Shown here piece after piece: positions 16,752 through 26,871 of a stretch of 64,000 nt of DNA; positions within the stretch are counted from its first letter, which is position 1; every line of letters begins with the position of its first letter. The notes below the pieces were generated by a model. That model did not search any database. It was not told the origin of the DNA and saw only the letters and a list, made by a program, of their open reading frames with translations. The DNA is from JBPOHE01 sp052035915. Lineage in GTDB: Bacteria; Pseudomonadota; Gammaproteobacteria; Chromatiales; Chromatiaceae. The DNA lies in NCBI GenBank assembly GCA_052035915.1, contig JBPOHE010000061.1:1-64000 (forward strand). The letters are read 5' to 3'. Made by a program: the position numbers and the translations under genes.

Positions 16752-17483
16752 ATGAAAATCAAAATCCTGACGCTGGCAACCGGCTTTTGTCTATCCATGG
16801 GAGGCTGGGCGACCGGCACGGCGGAAGAAGCCGCTCCCACCCCGGATCATAAAGTCAGCGGCAGCCTGGGCCTGACCACCAACTACCTGTTCCGTGGCAT
16901 CAGTCAGACCGGCAACGGACCAGCCATCCAGGGCGGGCTCAGATACGACTACACCCCGCTGGGTCTCTATGGCGGCGTCTGGGCCTCCAACATCAAGAGC
17001 GAAGGCTTTGCCGGCTCGAGCATGGAAACCGACTTTTCCCTCGGCTGGGCGCCCACCTTCGACAAGCTCGGGCTCGATATCGGTTATCTGCGCTATCAGT
17101 ATTTCCGCACCCATTACGACGACAACAATACCGATGAGTTTCACATCGGGGCCAACTACGACCTCGGCGTCGTGGTGCCCTCGTTCACGGTCAATTACAG
17201 CAATGACTGGTATGGCACCGGCAAGTCCTGGTACTACGATCTGAGCGCCAAGGTACCGCTGCCGGCGGAGGTGTCTCTGGCGGTGCATTATGGCTGGAGC
17301 GATTTTGACACCGTCTATGACGACTATTCCGACTGGCGCATCGGCGTCTCCAAGGAATTCTTCGGCCTCGGCTTTGACCTGAGCTATATCGGCACCTCCG
17401 GCCTGGATGAGAACCGCAACTGCGATAACGTCACCTTCAAGTGCGACGACCAGGTGGTCTTCACCATCTCCAAGGCCTTTTAA
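16752..17483 (+). CDS. TorF-family putative outer-membrane porin
   Basis: 243 residues. The start at 16752 (MKIKILTLATGFCLSMG) gives a signal peptide cleaved near GTAEEAAP, while upstream in-frame codons would add an unrelated lead. The mature part is a run of alternating beta strands (HKVSGSLGLTTNYLFRGISQ, YGGVWASNIKSEG, METDFSLGWAP) ending in the aromatic VVFTISKAF typical of outer-membrane barrels. The motif NYLFRGISQTGNGPAIQGG defines the gcw_chp/TorF family, often encoded beside glnK-amtB. Two Cys near the end (NCDNVTFKC) may form a disulfide. It probably allows passage of a nitrogen source through the outer membrane; that role is inferred from its place behind the sigma-54 promoter. Confidence 0.9.
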   Translation: MKIKILTLATGFCLSMGGWATGTAEEAAPTPDHKVSGSLGLTTNYLFRGISQTGNGPAIQGGLRYDYTPLGLYGGVWASNIKSEGFAGSSMETDFSLGWAPTFDKLGLDIGYLRYQYFRTHYDDNNTDEFHIGANYDLGVVVPSFTVNYSNDWYGTGKSWYYDLSAKVPLPAEVSLAVHYGWSDFDTVYDDYSDWRIGVSKEFFGLGFDLSYIGTSGLDENRNCDNVTFKCDDQVVFTISKAF

Positions 17484-17532
17484 CCCCATCGGCACTCAAC
17501 TTAAAACCATCGGAATGAACAAGCAGGAGTAA

Positions 17533-17877
<345 letters not shown>

Positions 17878-17889
17878 TCGAGTGAGGAG

Positions 17890-19317
17890 ATGAAAATGCG
17901 TTATCTACTCGCAACGGCGGGCGCCATCGGGGCGCTTGCACTGGCCGGCACGGTCGGGGCCGAGGAGGCGGCGGCGGTCGCCGCGGCGGCGCCGGTTCCC
18001 AACAAAGGCGACACCGCCTGGATGATCGTCGCCACCATCCTGGTGATCATGATGTCCATCCCCGGGCTGGCCTTGTTCTACGGCGGTCTGGTGCGGACCA
18101 AGAACATGCTCTCCGTGCTCATGCAGGTGTTCTCGATCTTTGCCATGATCATCGTGCTCTGGGCTATTTACGGCTACTCCCTGGCCTTCACCGAGGGCAA
18201 TGCCTTTATCGGTGGCTTCGATCGCCTGCTCTTGAAAGGCATTTTCAATCCGATCGATGGCAGCGTCGCCAATGCGGCCACCTTCAGCAAGGGGGTGGTG
18301 ATCCCCGAATTCGTCTTCGTGGTATTCCAGGCGACCTTCGCTGCTATCACCGTGGCCCTCACCGTCGGCGCCTTCGCCGAGCGCATGAAGTTTTCCGCGG
18401 TGATGCTGTTCGCGGCCCTCTGGTTCACCTTCAGCTACTTGCCGATGGCGCACATGGTATGGTTCTGGACCGGCCCGGACGCCATCACGGACGCCGCCGC
18501 CCTGGCCACGGAAACGGCTAAGGCCGGATGGTTGTTCCAGAAGGGCGCGTTGGACTTCGCCGGCGGAACCGTGGTCCACATCAACGCCGGTATCGCCGGT
18601 CTGGTCGGTGCCTACGTGGTCGGCAAGCGCATCGGTCACGGTCGCGAGGCCTTCACGCCCCACAACCTGGTGATGACCATGATTGGCGCCTCGCTGCTCT
18701 GGGTCGGTTGGTTCGGCTTCAATGCCGGTTCCGCCCTGGAAGCCGGCGGCACCGCGACCCTGGCCTTCGTCAACACCCTCAACGCGACAGCCGCCGCGGC
18801 CTTCTCCTGGACCATGGCGGAATGGCTGATGAAGGGCAAGCCCTCCATGCTGGGCGCGGCCTCCGGCGCGGTCGCCGGTCTGGTGGCGGTCACCCCCGCC
18901 TGCGGCTGGGTCGGCATCAGCGGCGCGCTGATCATCGGTCTGGTTGCCGGTGTGGTCTGCCTCTGGGGCGTCTCGGGTTTGAAAAGGCTGCTGGGCGCGG
19001 ACGATGCCCTCGACGTCTTCGGCGTGCATGGCGTGGGCGGCATCCTGGGGGCGCTCTTGACCGGCGTATTTAATCCCTGGTCCATGGGTGGGACCGGCAT
19101 CATGGATTATGTCAATAACGCGCCGACCGACACCGAGATGCTGGCCCAGGTCTGGATTCAGGCCCAGGCGGTATTGACGGCCCTGGTCTGGTCGGGTGTC
19201 GTATCCCTCATCTGCTATAAGCTTATCGATTGGACCATCGGCCTCCGTGTCCCCGAAGAGCAAGAGCGCGAGGGGCTGGATACCACCAGCCACGGCGAGC
19301 GGGCCTATAGCCCCTAG
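17890..19317 (+). CDS. amtB: Ammonium transporter AmtB
   Basis: 475 residues with a cleavable signal (MKMRYLLATAGAIGALALAGTVGAEE) and 11 membrane helices. Conserved elements include the opening GDTAWMIVATILVIMM, the pore His regions GGTVVHINAGIAGLVGAYVVG and DVFGVHGVGGILGALLTG, and the Phe gate region. The C-terminal cytoplasmic tail LRVPEEQEREGLDTTSHGERAY is the GlnK-interacting region. It is encoded directly after glnK with GAGGAG as ribosome site and followed by a strong terminator. It conducts ammonium under nitrogen limitation; regulation by GlnK is expected from the family. Confidence 0.97.
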   Translation: MKMRYLLATAGAIGALALAGTVGAEEAAAVAAAAPVPNKGDTAWMIVATILVIMMSIPGLALFYGGLVRTKNMLSVLMQVFSIFAMIIVLWAIYGYSLAFTEGNAFIGGFDRLLLKGIFNPIDGSVANAATFSKGVVIPEFVFVVFQATFAAITVALTVGAFAERMKFSAVMLFAALWFTFSYLPMAHMVWFWTGPDAITDAAALATETAKAGWLFQKGALDFAGGTVVHINAGIAGLVGAYVVGKRIGHGREAFTPHNLVMTMIGASLLWVGWFGFNAGSALEAGGTATLAFVNTLNATAAAAFSWTMAEWLMKGKPSMLGAASGAVAGLVAVTPACGWVGISGALIIGLVAGVVCLWGVSGLKRLLGADDALDVFGVHGVGGILGALLTGVFNPWSMGGTGIMDYVNNAPTDTEMLAQVWIQAQAVLTALVWSGVVSLICYKLIDWTIGLRVPEEQEREGLDTTSHGERAYSP

Positions 19318-19344
19318 CCGGTAACACAATCCGCGAGAAGAGCA

Positions 19345-19371
19345 CGGGCGCCGCGAGGCGCCCGTTTTTTT
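19345..19371 (+). terminator. Intrinsic terminator after amtB
   Basis: CGGGCGCC-GCGA-GGCGCCCG is a perfect 8 bp stem with a tetraloop followed by seven T residues. It closes the torF-glnK-amtB unit and lies just before the 3' end of the convergent CDGSH gene. Confidence 0.93.
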
Positions 19372-19379
19372 ATGAGCGC

Positions 19380-19616
19380 CTACAGAGACTTATGGGTACC
19401 ATCGCACATCGGCGCCTTGTGGCTGTGCTTGCAACCACAGAGCCAGACCTTCTGGGGTTCGCCGATCTCCACCCGCATGGGCGAGAACTCGCTTCCCTTA
19501 TGAGAACCGTCACAGAAGGGCTGTTTTTTGGAACGCCCGCAACTGCACCACCAGTATTCCCCCGGTTCGAGTTCCAGGGTAAAGGGACCCTTCTTGGCGA
19601 TCTCGGGTTGGGACAT
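19380..19616 (-). CDS. Tandem CDGSH iron-sulfur domain protein
   Basis: 78 residues. The start at 19616 (MSQPEIAKKGPFTLELEPG) has a perfect AGGAGG five bases upstream, while the longer frame to 19871 has no coding support. Two CDGSH-type 2Fe-2S motifs follow one another: CSCGRSKKQPFCDGSH (about residues 25-40) and CGCKHSHKAPMCDGTH (about 60-75), each with the three Cys and one His ligands. This matches the small bacterial double-CDGSH (MitoNEET-like) proteins, which are soluble redox or cluster-transfer proteins of uncertain role. No partner gene adjoins it. Confidence 0.92.
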   Translation of the reverse strand: MSQPEIAKKGPFTLELEPGEYWWCSCGRSKKQPFCDGSHKGSEFSPMRVEIGEPQKVWLCGCKHSHKAPMCDGTHKSL

Positions 19617-19922
19617 GGGAACCTCCTGAACAGGGACATATCGGGCACCTTGACAAAGGGTGCCGGGGTAAAACCGTGGCCCGCGCTGGGACGCACCTCG
19701 GGACTGACGCCCCCTTCGGAACGCCGAAGGCCAGGTACATCGTAGCGGACTTTCCGAGTTAGACCGGCGCATGGTCGCCGACCAACAGGAGGCATCATGG
19801 GGTCGGTCGGCCTGGGGCGCAAGTCGGCAAAACGGAAGGCTGTGGGAACGACAGGGTTTCCCCAACTCCAATGGGGAGCGTCATACCGGACCCAGGTTTT
19901 CATTTGATTCGGGGTTTCGCTT

Positions 19923-20038
19923 CCGGGCATCGGGTAAAAAGACCCATTTTTTGTTCTTATAAGAAGAATATAAATCCGTTTTTATGGCCTATTGTTCTCT
20001 TTTAGAGAACAATATCAATGCCTGCCCCGCCTCCCCGG
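19923..20038 (-). mobile_element. Dispersed 116 bp palindromic element, copy B (inverted)
   Basis: On the plus strand it begins CCGGGCATCGGGTAAAAAG, the complement of the right end of the family, and ends near CCTCCCCGG. Inside are TTGTTCTTATAAGAA and the clean palindrome TTGTTCTCTTTTAGAGAACAA. Size and layout match copies A, C, D and E, but the outer left end is the most diverged. It occupies part of a gap of about 450 bp between the CDGSH and M1 peptidase genes, in which I see no other gene. Confidence 0.6.
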
Positions 20039-20063
20039 ATGTGCCACGGGTCTCTGCCAGGTT

Positions 20064-22226
20064 TCATTTCACCCCGGGCAGCGCGGATAGCGGACGACGA
20101 AGCGCGAATCGGCCTCTGATGGGGACCACTTTTACACCGTCACTCTGCCCGACCACCAGCGACAGGGGTGAATCCACCACCGGCCATGACCCCTTGATCC
20201 GGTTACTGGGTTCGTCGCCGCTGAAGCCGAGGTAGCTGTATTGGCCATAATGGGGGAGCTTGCGCCCCAGTCCGGGAAGCGCCAGGGGATTCTCGGTCGC
20301 CACCCAACCCAGGGCCAGATCCACTCGCCCCGGCTGTCGTCCGACCAGGGCGACACTGGCTTGATCCCGCACGAGTTCGGTCCCGGCCACCAGCAGCCGG
20401 TTTCCCTGATCAATAAAGGGATAGGCGGCAAGCGTGGCCACGAACTGGAGACGGAAGCGGTTCTCCCAGCCGAAGAGCCAGAGTGCACGGTCTTCCGGCA
20501 GCCGGTCCAATTCCTGATCCAGGCGGATCTCGAATCGGGCGCCGCCCTGCTCCGCCCAGCGGCGGGCCAGTTGTCCATAGGCGTCCAACAAGCGGGGCGG
20601 GGCCGCCGCCGGGAGTACCAGCAAGACCCGCTCGGCGCCAAAGAGCTGACTCAGGGCGGGAGGGATCTCCCGCCGGTCGAGGCGACGGAACAAATCGAAC
20701 TCAGGATCCAGATCCAGTCGCAGGGGTCGGGATGGAAGCCGGATCTCGAACTTCTGGCGGACCTGGTCCAGCTCCACCTCCCAGGATCGAACCTGAGACT
20801 CGCCCTCAAGGGAGATCGCCAAGGGGATCCGCAGACGATAGGGAGGTCCGTCCTGGGTCTGTTCGATGACGGCCTGGAGATTGAAGCCACCCTCTGTCGG
20901 TTCGGTTCGCGCCTCGACCAAGCGTAAACTCGGCGCGCCGATCCGTTGCAGCCACTGCCGAAAGAAAGGCGTCAGATCCGCACCGGCGACTTGGCGAAAA
21001 CTCTTTTCCAGCTCGGCAAAACCGGCGCTCTGGAACAGATGGTCGCGGTAGAAGGCCCGCAGTCCGGCGATGAAGGTCTCGTCGCCCAGGGTCCTTCGCA
21101 GCATATGAAACAACATCAGCGACTTGCCATAACCCACCGCCTGGGTGGCCGAACTGTGGCGGGCGCGGAACTCGGTCAAGGGGAAATCCCGTCCGGCCCG
21201 CACATAGTCGGCATACCCTTGGAGGGTCTGACGGCGATAGTCCGCGCCTAGACCCTGTTCTTCCCGCAGCAGATGATCGGCGAGATAGCTGGTGAGCCCC
21301 TCGGACCAGTTACCGCTCCCAGCGTCCACATAAACCCCGTTACCCCACCAGTTGTGCAAGATTTCATGGGGATAGGAAGATTGGAGGATGAAGGGCAGGC
21401 GGATGACCTTGGAACCGAGCAGGGTGAAGGAAGGCATACCGTAGCCCGTCTCCCAGAAATTCTCCACCAGGGCGAACTTGCCGTAGGGATAGTCACCCAG
21501 CAATCGCCGGTAGAGCTCCAGATAACGGCTGGTGGCATCGAGATAGGACTGTGCCAGTTCGGGGTCGGGCGAACGCAGAAACACCATGGCCTCGACCGGA
21601 CCCGCCGGATGGCGGTAGCGGGTAAAAGGCCCGGCGATGAGATAGATCTCCTCCTGGGGTTGGTCGCTGCGCCAGACTTCGCCGTCATGCTCGGACGCGG
21701 CCTCCTGGGGCGGGCTCAGGCCCTGGCTCACCGACCGCCATCCCGGCGGGAGATGCACCCGCAGCTCGAACTTGACTACGGCCCCGGCGATCTCCGGACA
21801 CCAGTAGGAGGCCCCGGAGAGAAATACCCCTTCCGGGGCGATGATCCCCGAGGTGGCTCCCATCTCGCGACCATAGTCCTGGCCCTGGGGCGCGATGGAA
21901 TGGTGGATCTCGCCGCCATATTCGATCCGGACCCCATGTCGTCCTTCAGGGAAGACCAGTTCGTATTCCTCCGTCCGCTCCGCTTGAGCCCCCTCTCCCA
22001 GTAAACGCAATCTGGCCCCCGGCTCGCTGACCCGGGGTTGCAGTCCCGGATGGAGTCGGAAGCGGATGGACCCCGATATCGGGGCCGGCAGACTGAGCTC
22101 ATCCCGCGCCGAAAACCGATGGCTGGCCGGGTCGAGGCTCACCTCCAGACGATGCTGGACGACCTCGGCGGCCAGGGCGGGAGCCCCCCAGGGGAACAGA
22201 CTCAGGGTCAAAAGCGGGATGATCAT
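20064..22226 (-). CDS. M1-family (gluzincin) metallopeptidase, secreted
   Basis: About 720 residues from ATG at 22226, chosen because it opens a signal peptide MIIPLLTLSLFPWGAPALAA; the frame is open to ATG 22346, so a longer N-terminus is possible. A beta-rich N-terminal domain (VVQHRLEVSLDPASHRFSAR...) is followed by the catalytic domain with HEILHNWWGN (zinc His287 and His291, catalytic Glu288) and the third ligand Glu309 in NWSEGLTSYL, exactly 18 residues after the second His. The usual GxMEN exopeptidase motif is replaced by GYGMPSF, so aminopeptidase activity is not assured. The C-terminal 200 residues, with a ERVLLVLPAAAPPRLLDAYG segment, are not assigned. Location is likely periplasmic. 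Confidence 0.85.
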   Translation of the reverse strand: MIIPLLTLSLFPWGAPALAAEVVQHRLEVSLDPASHRFSARDELSLPAPISGSIRFRLHPGLQPRVSEPGARLRLLGEGAQAERTEEYELVFPEGRHGVRIEYGGEIHHSIAPQGQDYGREMGATSGIIAPEGVFLSGASYWCPEIAGAVVKFELRVHLPPGWRSVSQGLSPPQEAASEHDGEVWRSDQPQEEIYLIAGPFTRYRHPAGPVEAMVFLRSPDPELAQSYLDATSRYLELYRRLLGDYPYGKFALVENFWETGYGMPSFTLLGSKVIRLPFILQSSYPHEILHNWWGNGVYVDAGSGNWSEGLTSYLADHLLREEQGLGADYRRQTLQGYADYVRAGRDFPLTEFRARHSSATQAVGYGKSLMLFHMLRRTLGDETFIAGLRAFYRDHLFQSAGFAELEKSFRQVAGADLTPFFRQWLQRIGAPSLRLVEARTEPTEGGFNLQAVIEQTQDGPPYRLRIPLAISLEGESQVRSWEVELDQVRQKFEIRLPSRPLRLDLDPEFDLFRRLDRREIPPALSQLFGAERVLLVLPAAAPPRLLDAYGQLARRWAEQGGARFEIRLDQELDRLPEDRALWLFGWENRFRLQFVATLAAYPFIDQGNRLLVAGTELVRDQASVALVGRQPGRVDLALGWVATENPLALPGLGRKLPHYGQYSYLGFSGDEPSNRIKGSWPVVDSPLSLVVGQSDGVKVVPIRGRFALRRPLSALPGVK

Positions 22227-22365
22227 TCCCAACAGCCGGACCCCGCCCTTGGGGATGACAACCAACCGCCCGACGACCCAGGCGGCAAAGTATTTCCAAG
22301 CAGCATTGCATAGAGCCAAGCGATTCACGTACTCCATCCCCCCCAATCAGCGAAACCAAAGGCCA

Positions 22366-23235
22366 TCAGGCTCCAGCTTCAAGCAGTTCCAACAACGCCC
22401 GTCCTGGACTCGAAAGTCGACGACCGGCATGAAACACCACCCCCAGGGACCGATTCAACTTCACACCTTCCACATCCAGCACACACAGATCTTGATCCAG
22501 CATGGACTCCGGCAGCAGGCTCCAACCCAGCCCGGTAGTGACCAGCATCTTGAGAGTTTCCAGATAATTGGTCGACATGCCGACCTCGAGTTCAAGCCCG
22601 GCGCTGACCAGCACCCGTTCGAGAATGGCCCGGGTATAGGTGCCCTGCCCGGGAAGCACGGCGGGATAACCGACCAAGGTGGCCAGCCTGGTGGTGGCCT
22701 CGGCGGCCAGGGGATGGTCCGGCGCCACGACGAAGGCCAGGGGATCCCGCCAAATGGGTCTGGCCAGCAACGGGCTGGGAGGCCCGTTCGGTAAGGTGAC
22801 CACCGCCAACTCCAGATCTCCGCCGACCACCCCCTGACAGGCCGCTTCCGAATCCATGAAGCGGATCTCCAGACCCACCCCCGGATAGAGTCGCCGATAC
22901 TGCTTCAAATAGGGCGGCAGACGACGCAGTCCGACATGGTGGCTGGTACCCATGAGCAGCGGTCCACCCACCTCGCCGGCGAGGTCGGACACCAGATGCC
23001 GCATCTCGGCCGCCCGGGCGAGGAGTTCCCGCGCCCGGGGCAAGAGCACCCGACCGGCCTCGGTAAGCACCACCATGCGGCCAAGACGGTCGAACAGCGG
23101 CGCCCCCAGCTCAGTTTCGATAGCGGCGATGCGCTTGCTGACGGCCGGTTGGGTAAGATAGAGCCGGGCCGCCGCCGCGGAAAACGAGCCCTCCGTGGCG
23201 GCGCTGACGAAGGCCTGCAGCCAACTGATTTCCAT
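22366..23235 (-). CDS. LysR-family transcriptional regulator divergent from leuC
   Basis: 289 residues from ATG 23235, which has GGGGGAGAAG just upstream (an earlier in-frame ATG at 23259 lacks one). The winged helix-turn-helix is at residues 1-60 (MEISWLQAFVSAATEGSFSAAAARLYLTQPAVSKRI), and the effector domain of two Rossmann-like lobes runs from about 90 (GPLLMGTSHHVGLRRLP...) to 285. Adjacent divergent placement to leuC strongly suggests it controls the leu genes, like LeuO- or CysB-type local regulators; the effector is unknown. The inverted repeat TTCTCAT/ATGAGAA lies between the two start codons. Confidence 0.92.
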   Translation of the reverse strand: MEISWLQAFVSAATEGSFSAAAARLYLTQPAVSKRIAAIETELGAPLFDRLGRMVVLTEAGRVLLPRARELLARAAEMRHLVSDLAGEVGGPLLMGTSHHVGLRRLPPYLKQYRRLYPGVGLEIRFMDSEAACQGVVGGDLELAVVTLPNGPPSPLLARPIWRDPLAFVVAPDHPLAAEATTRLATLVGYPAVLPGQGTYTRAILERVLVSAGLELEVGMSTNYLETLKMLVTTGLGWSLLPESMLDQDLCVLDVEGVKLNRSLGVVFHAGRRLSSPGRALLELLEAGA

Positions 23236-23271
23236 TGAACTTCTCCCCCGACGGCTCAAGAACGGCGTCTA

Positions 23272-23299
23272 TTCTCATGCGGAATGGCTCTTATGAGAA
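23272..23299. promoter_or_regulatory. Candidate LysR operator between the regulator gene and leuC
   Basis: TTCTCAT (23272-23278) and ATGAGAA (23293-23299) form a 7 bp dyad spaced by 14 bases, within the 128 bp between the divergent start codons. LysR proteins bind interrupted dyads of this kind (T-N11-A core) at divergent promoters. The assignment rests on position and symmetry only. Confidence 0.5.
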
Positions 23300-23363
23300 A
23301 TATGAATTTGTTTTATGGATCATCAGGCTTTATCTTTGCCGCTATTGAGTAAAGGAGAGGTCC

Positions 23364-24773
23364 ATGGCACCGCGAACCCTTTTCGATAAGCTCTGGGACG
23401 ACCACGTCGTCCGTTACGACGAGCACGGCACGGCACTGCTCTACATTGATCGTCATCTGGTCCACGAGGTGACCTCGCCCCAAGCCTTCGAGGGGCTGCG
23501 CCTGGCCGGTCGCCAACCCTGGCGGGCCGGGGCCAATCTGGCCACGCCCGACCATAATGTCCCCACGAACAATCGCTCCGCGGGGATTACCGATCCGGTG
23601 TCCCGCCTCCAGGTGGAGACCCTGGACCAGAACTGTCGTGACTTCGGCATCACCGAGTTCCGTATGGACGATGACCGCCAGGGGATCGTGCATGTCATCG
23701 GCCCCGAACAGGGCGCCACATTACCGGGTATGACCCTGGTCTGCGGCGACTCCCATACCTCCACCCATGGGGCCTTTGGCGCCCTCGCCTTCGGTATCGG
23801 CACCTCGGAGGTGGAGCATGTGCTCGCCACCCAGTGTCTGATCCAGAAAAAACCCAAGAGTATGCGCGTCAGGATCAGCGGCAAGCTTGGGCCGGGGATC
23901 ACCGCCAAGGACATAGTGCTCGCCATCATCGGTCATATCGGCACCGCGGGCGGCACCGGCTATGTCATCGAGTTTGCCGGCGAGGCGATCCGCTCGCTGT
24001 CCATGGAAGGCCGCATGACGGTCTGCAACATGACCATCGAGGCGGGGGCTCGGGCCGGTCTCATCGCCGTCGATGACAAGACCATCGACTATGTGCAGGG
24101 GCGTACCTATACCCCCAAGGGCGAACTCTGGGAGCGGGCGATAGCGACCTGGCGTGAACTACACAGCGATCCCGGTGCGATATTCGATCGCGAGGTCGAG
24201 ATCCTTGCTGCCGCTATCCCACCCCAGGTGACCTGGGGTACTTCGCCAGAGATGGTGGTGGCGGTCACCGATCGAGTGCCGGATCCAGAGACCCTGTCCG
24301 ATCCGATCAGGGCCGAGGGGATGAGACGCGCCCTCGCCTACATGGGCTTGGAAGCGGGGACACCGATCACCGCCATCCGACCCGACAAGGTGTTCATCGG
24401 CTCCTGCACCAACGGACGCATCGAAGACTTACGGGCCGCCGCTGCCCTGGTGGCGGGTCGCCGGGTAGCGCCCAGTATCAAGTTGGCTCTGGTGGTGCCT
24501 GGGTCCGGTCTGGTGAAGCGACAGGCGGAGCAGGAAGGATTGCACCACATCTTTATTGACGCGGGTTTTGAATGGCGGGATCCGGGGTGTTCCATGTGTC
24601 TGGCCATGAACGCCGACCGCCTGGAGCCGGGCGAGCGTTGCGCCTCCACCTCCAACCGCAACTTCGAGGGCCGTCAGGGTCAGGGGGGACGCACCCATCT
24701 GGTGAGTCCGGCCATGGCGGCGGCGGCGGCCATCGCCGGTCATTTTGTGGATGTCCGTCATTTTGGTGAATAA
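23364..24773 (+). CDS. leuC: 3-isopropylmalate dehydratase large subunit
   Basis: 469 residues of the aconitase superfamily. With LeuD it isomerises 2-isopropylmalate to 3-isopropylmalate in leucine synthesis. The 4Fe-4S ligands are visible as Cys in FIGSCTNGR and the pair in [11 protein letters not shown], and the substrate regions [28 protein letters not shown] and [13 protein letters not shown] are intact. GGAGAGG lies upstream of the ATG. It heads leuC-ecn-leuD-leuB and is divergent from a LysR regulator. Confidence 0.98.
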   Translation: MAPRTLFDKLWDDHVVRYDEHGTALLYIDRHLVHEVTSPQAFEGLRLAGRQPWRAGANLATPDHNVPTNNRSAGITDPVSRLQVETLDQNCRDFGITEFRMDDDRQGIVHVIGPEQGATLPGMTLVCGDSHTSTHGAFGALAFGIGTSEVEHVLATQCLIQKKPKSMRVRISGKLGPGITAKDIVLAIIGHIGTAGGTGYVIEFAGEAIRSLSMEGRMTVCNMTIEAGARAGLIAVDDKTIDYVQGRTYTPKGELWERAIATWRELHSDPGAIFDREVEILAAAIPPQVTWGTSPEMVVAVTDRVPDPETLSDPIRAEGMRRALAYMGLEAGTPITAIRPDKVFIGSCTNGRIEDLRAAAALVAGRRVAPSIKLALVVPGSGLVKRQAEQEGLHHIFIDAGFEWRDPGCSMCLAMNADRLEPGERCASTSNRNFEGRQGQGGRTHLVSPAMAAAAAIAGHFVDVRHFGE

Positions 24774-24815
24774 TGCGGTGGCGAAAGTAGCTACGACACC
24801 CCGGGGAAAACCGTC

Positions 24816-24944
24816 ATGGCGAAGGTATTGATATTCCTGCTCGGCGGGATGCTGCTGGGGATGCTCGGCGGTTGTGAAACCGTCAAGGGCGTAGGCAAGG
24901 ACATCGAAAAGGCCGGTGAGTCCATTCAAAAAGCGGCCCAATGA
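24816..24944 (+). CDS. Entericidin-like small lipoprotein between leuC and leuD
   Basis: 42 residues: [20 protein letters not shown] followed by [18 protein letters not shown]. The signal peptide ends in lipobox LGGC, and the short mature part with [17 protein letters not shown] is the entericidin A/B (EcnA/EcnB) pattern, a small outer-membrane-associated lipoprotein toxin/antitoxin-like pair in E. coli. Here a single copy is embedded in the leucine operon, 42 bp after leuC and abutting leuD. Its upstream ribosome site is weak (GGGGAAAACCGTC). The role is unknown. Confidence 0.85.
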   Translation: MAKVLIFLLGGMLLGMLGGCETVKGVGKDIEKAGESIQKAAQ

Positions 24945-24955
24945 GGTTAAAGGCG

Positions 24956-25612
24956 ATGGAGAGATTTACCAGCATCGAGAGTGTCGTCTGTCCCCTGGAT
25001 CGTTCCAATGTGGATACGGACGCCATCATTCCCAAGCAATTTCTCAAGTCCATCCGCCGCAGCGGTTTTGGACCCTATCTCTTTGACGAATGGCGCTACC
25101 TGGATCATGGTGAACCGGGGATGGACTGCACCCCTCGTCCCTTGAACCCGGATTTCATCCTCAATGACCCCCGCTACCTCGGGGCACGGATCCTGCTCGC
25201 ACGGGACAATTTCGGTTGCGGCTCTTCCCGGGAGCATGCCCCCTGGGCCTTACTGGATCAGGGGTTCCGGGTGATCATTGCGCCCAGTTTCGCCGATATC
25301 TTTTTCAATAATTGCTTCAAAAACGGTATCCTCCCCATCGTGCTGCCGGGGTCGGAGGTGGATGAGCTGTTCCGCCTGGCGACGGCAGAAGATCCCTTGA
25401 CGCTCAGCGTCGATCTGCGGGCGCGGGAAATTCTGTTGCCGGATCAGCGGCGGTTGGGCTTCGAGGTAGACGACTTCAGACGTCATTGCCTGCTGGAAGG
25501 TCTGGACGACATCGGTCTGACCCTGGAACACCTGGACGACATCCGCGGCTATGAAGAGCGGCATCGGCGTCAGGCGCCCTGGTTGTTCGTCGATCTTTCG
25601 CTGAACAAGTAA
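24956..25612 (+). CDS. leuD: 3-isopropylmalate dehydratase small subunit
   Basis: 218 residues from ATG 24956 (MERFTSIES); an alternative ATG at 24941 overlaps the entericidin gene. The swivel-domain signatures [27 protein letters not shown] and [21 protein letters not shown] are intact. The length is near E. coli LeuD (201) with a slightly longer C-terminus. It works as a heterodimer with LeuC. The ribosome site GAGGTTAAAGGCG overlaps the end of the small lipoprotein gene. Confidence 0.97.
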   Translation: MERFTSIESVVCPLDRSNVDTDAIIPKQFLKSIRRSGFGPYLFDEWRYLDHGEPGMDCTPRPLNPDFILNDPRYLGARILLARDNFGCGSSREHAPWALLDQGFRVIIAPSFADIFFNNCFKNGILPIVLPGSEVDELFRLATAEDPLTLSVDLRAREILLPDQRRLGFEVDDFRRHCLLEGLDDIGLTLEHLDDIRGYEERHRRQAPWLFVDLSLNK

Positions 25613-25703
25613 CTATTCGGGTTTGGGTTTTCCCCACGGCGCTGTCCAGCGCGGGGCGAGGGGCGCCCGTCCCTGCTGACGAGAATGAGATAAACAAGAA
25701 CTT

Positions 25704-26786
25704 ATGAGCCACAAGATTCTGATACTCCCTGGTGATGGCATCGGGGTTGAGATCGTCGCCGAAGCGGTGAAGCTGCTCCAAGCCCTCCAAACCGGCTTCG
25801 GCTTGGCCGTGGAGCTGGAATACGCCCTGGTGGGTGGTGCCGCCATCGACGCCACCGGTGGCCCCCTGCCGGAAGCCACCCTGACCCTGGCCAAGGCCGC
25901 CGATGCCGTGCTCCTGGGCGCGGTGGGCGGCCCCAAATGGGAACCTCTACCCATTGCCATCCGTCCCGAGAAGGGACTACTCGGGTTGCGCTCGGGATTG
26001 GGTCTGTTCGCCAACCTGCGCCCGGCCCGGCTCTATCCTCAACTCGCCGCCGCCTCCACGCTGAAAGCCGAGGTGGTGGCCGATCTGGATCTCATGATCG
26101 TGCGCGAACTGACCGGTGGCCTTTATTTCGGTCAACCCCGCGGGGTAAGAAGCCTCGAAAGTGGCGAGCGCCAGGGTTTCAACACCCTGATCTATTCGGA
26201 GTCGGAGATCGAGCGCGTCGGTCGTGTCGGCTTCGAGATTGCCCGCAAGCGCCAGCGGCGGCTGTGCTCGGTGGACAAGGCCAATGTGCTGGAATGCACC
26301 GAGCTGTGGCGGGAGGTGATGACCCGTCTCGGCAAGGAATACCCGGATGTACAGCTCAACCATATGTACGTGGACAATGCGGCCATGCAGTTGGTGCGTA
26401 ATCCCAAACAATTCGATGTGCTGGTAACCGACAACATGTTCGGCGACATCCTCTCCGACGAGGCGTCCATGCTGACGGGTTCCATCGGCATGCTGCCCTC
26501 CGCCTCCCTCGACGAAGCCGGCAAGGGCATGTACGAGCCCATCCATGGTTCGGCCCCGGATATCGCCGGTCAGGGCATCGCCAATCCCCTCGCCACCATT
26601 CTTTCTGTCGCCATGATGCTGCGCTATACCCTTGGCGCGCCAGAGTTGGCGGAGCGGGTGGAAGAGGCGGTGCGACGGGTGCTGGATCAGGGGTTGCGCA
26701 CCGCCGACATCCTCTCGCCCGGTACCCGTCGCGTCGGCACCCGGGAGATGGGCGAGGCCGTGATCGCGGCCCTGAACGCCGATTGA
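25704..26786 (+). CDS. leuB: 3-isopropylmalate dehydrogenase
   Basis: 360 residues; NAD-dependent oxidative decarboxylation of 3-isopropylmalate. Visible motifs are the N-terminal [14 protein letters not shown], the substrate loop [19 protein letters not shown], the catalytic [11 protein letters not shown] and [18 protein letters not shown] with its metal-binding Asp residues, and the NAD-binding [18 protein letters not shown]. It follows leuD by 91 bp on the same strand and is followed by a REPIN-like pair before asd. Confidence 0.98.
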   Translation: MSHKILILPGDGIGVEIVAEAVKLLQALQTGFGLAVELEYALVGGAAIDATGGPLPEATLTLAKAADAVLLGAVGGPKWEPLPIAIRPEKGLLGLRSGLGLFANLRPARLYPQLAAASTLKAEVVADLDLMIVRELTGGLYFGQPRGVRSLESGERQGFNTLIYSESEIERVGRVGFEIARKRQRRLCSVDKANVLECTELWREVMTRLGKEYPDVQLNHMYVDNAAMQLVRNPKQFDVLVTDNMFGDILSDEASMLTGSIGMLPSASLDEAGKGMYEPIHGSAPDIAGQGIANPLATILSVAMMLRYTLGAPELAERVEEAVRRVLDQGLRTADILSPGTRRVGTREMGEAVIAALNAD

Positions 26787-26799
26787 CGAGAAGAGTGCC

Positions 26800-26847
26800 G
26801 TAGGGTGCGCATGTCGCACCATGATCGGTGGGCGGTGCCCACCCTAC
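26800..26847. repeat. REPIN-like pair of GTAG palindromes between leuB and asd
   Basis: GTAGGGTGCGCATGTCGCACC and GGTGGGCGGTGCCCACCCTAC face each other across a few bases, so both outer ends carry GTAG. This is the REPIN layout seen also at 9-143, but compact. It lies 13 bp after the leuB stop codon and ends 25 bp before asd. Confidence 0.7.
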
Positions 26848-26871
26848 AAACGTGAACAGCAGGTAGTTCCA

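Noticed and set aside
17905..19329. A 474-residue minus-strand frame opposite amtB
   Set aside because: Composition is His/Gly/Gln-rich as expected for an antisense shadow; AmtB is unmistakable on the plus strand.
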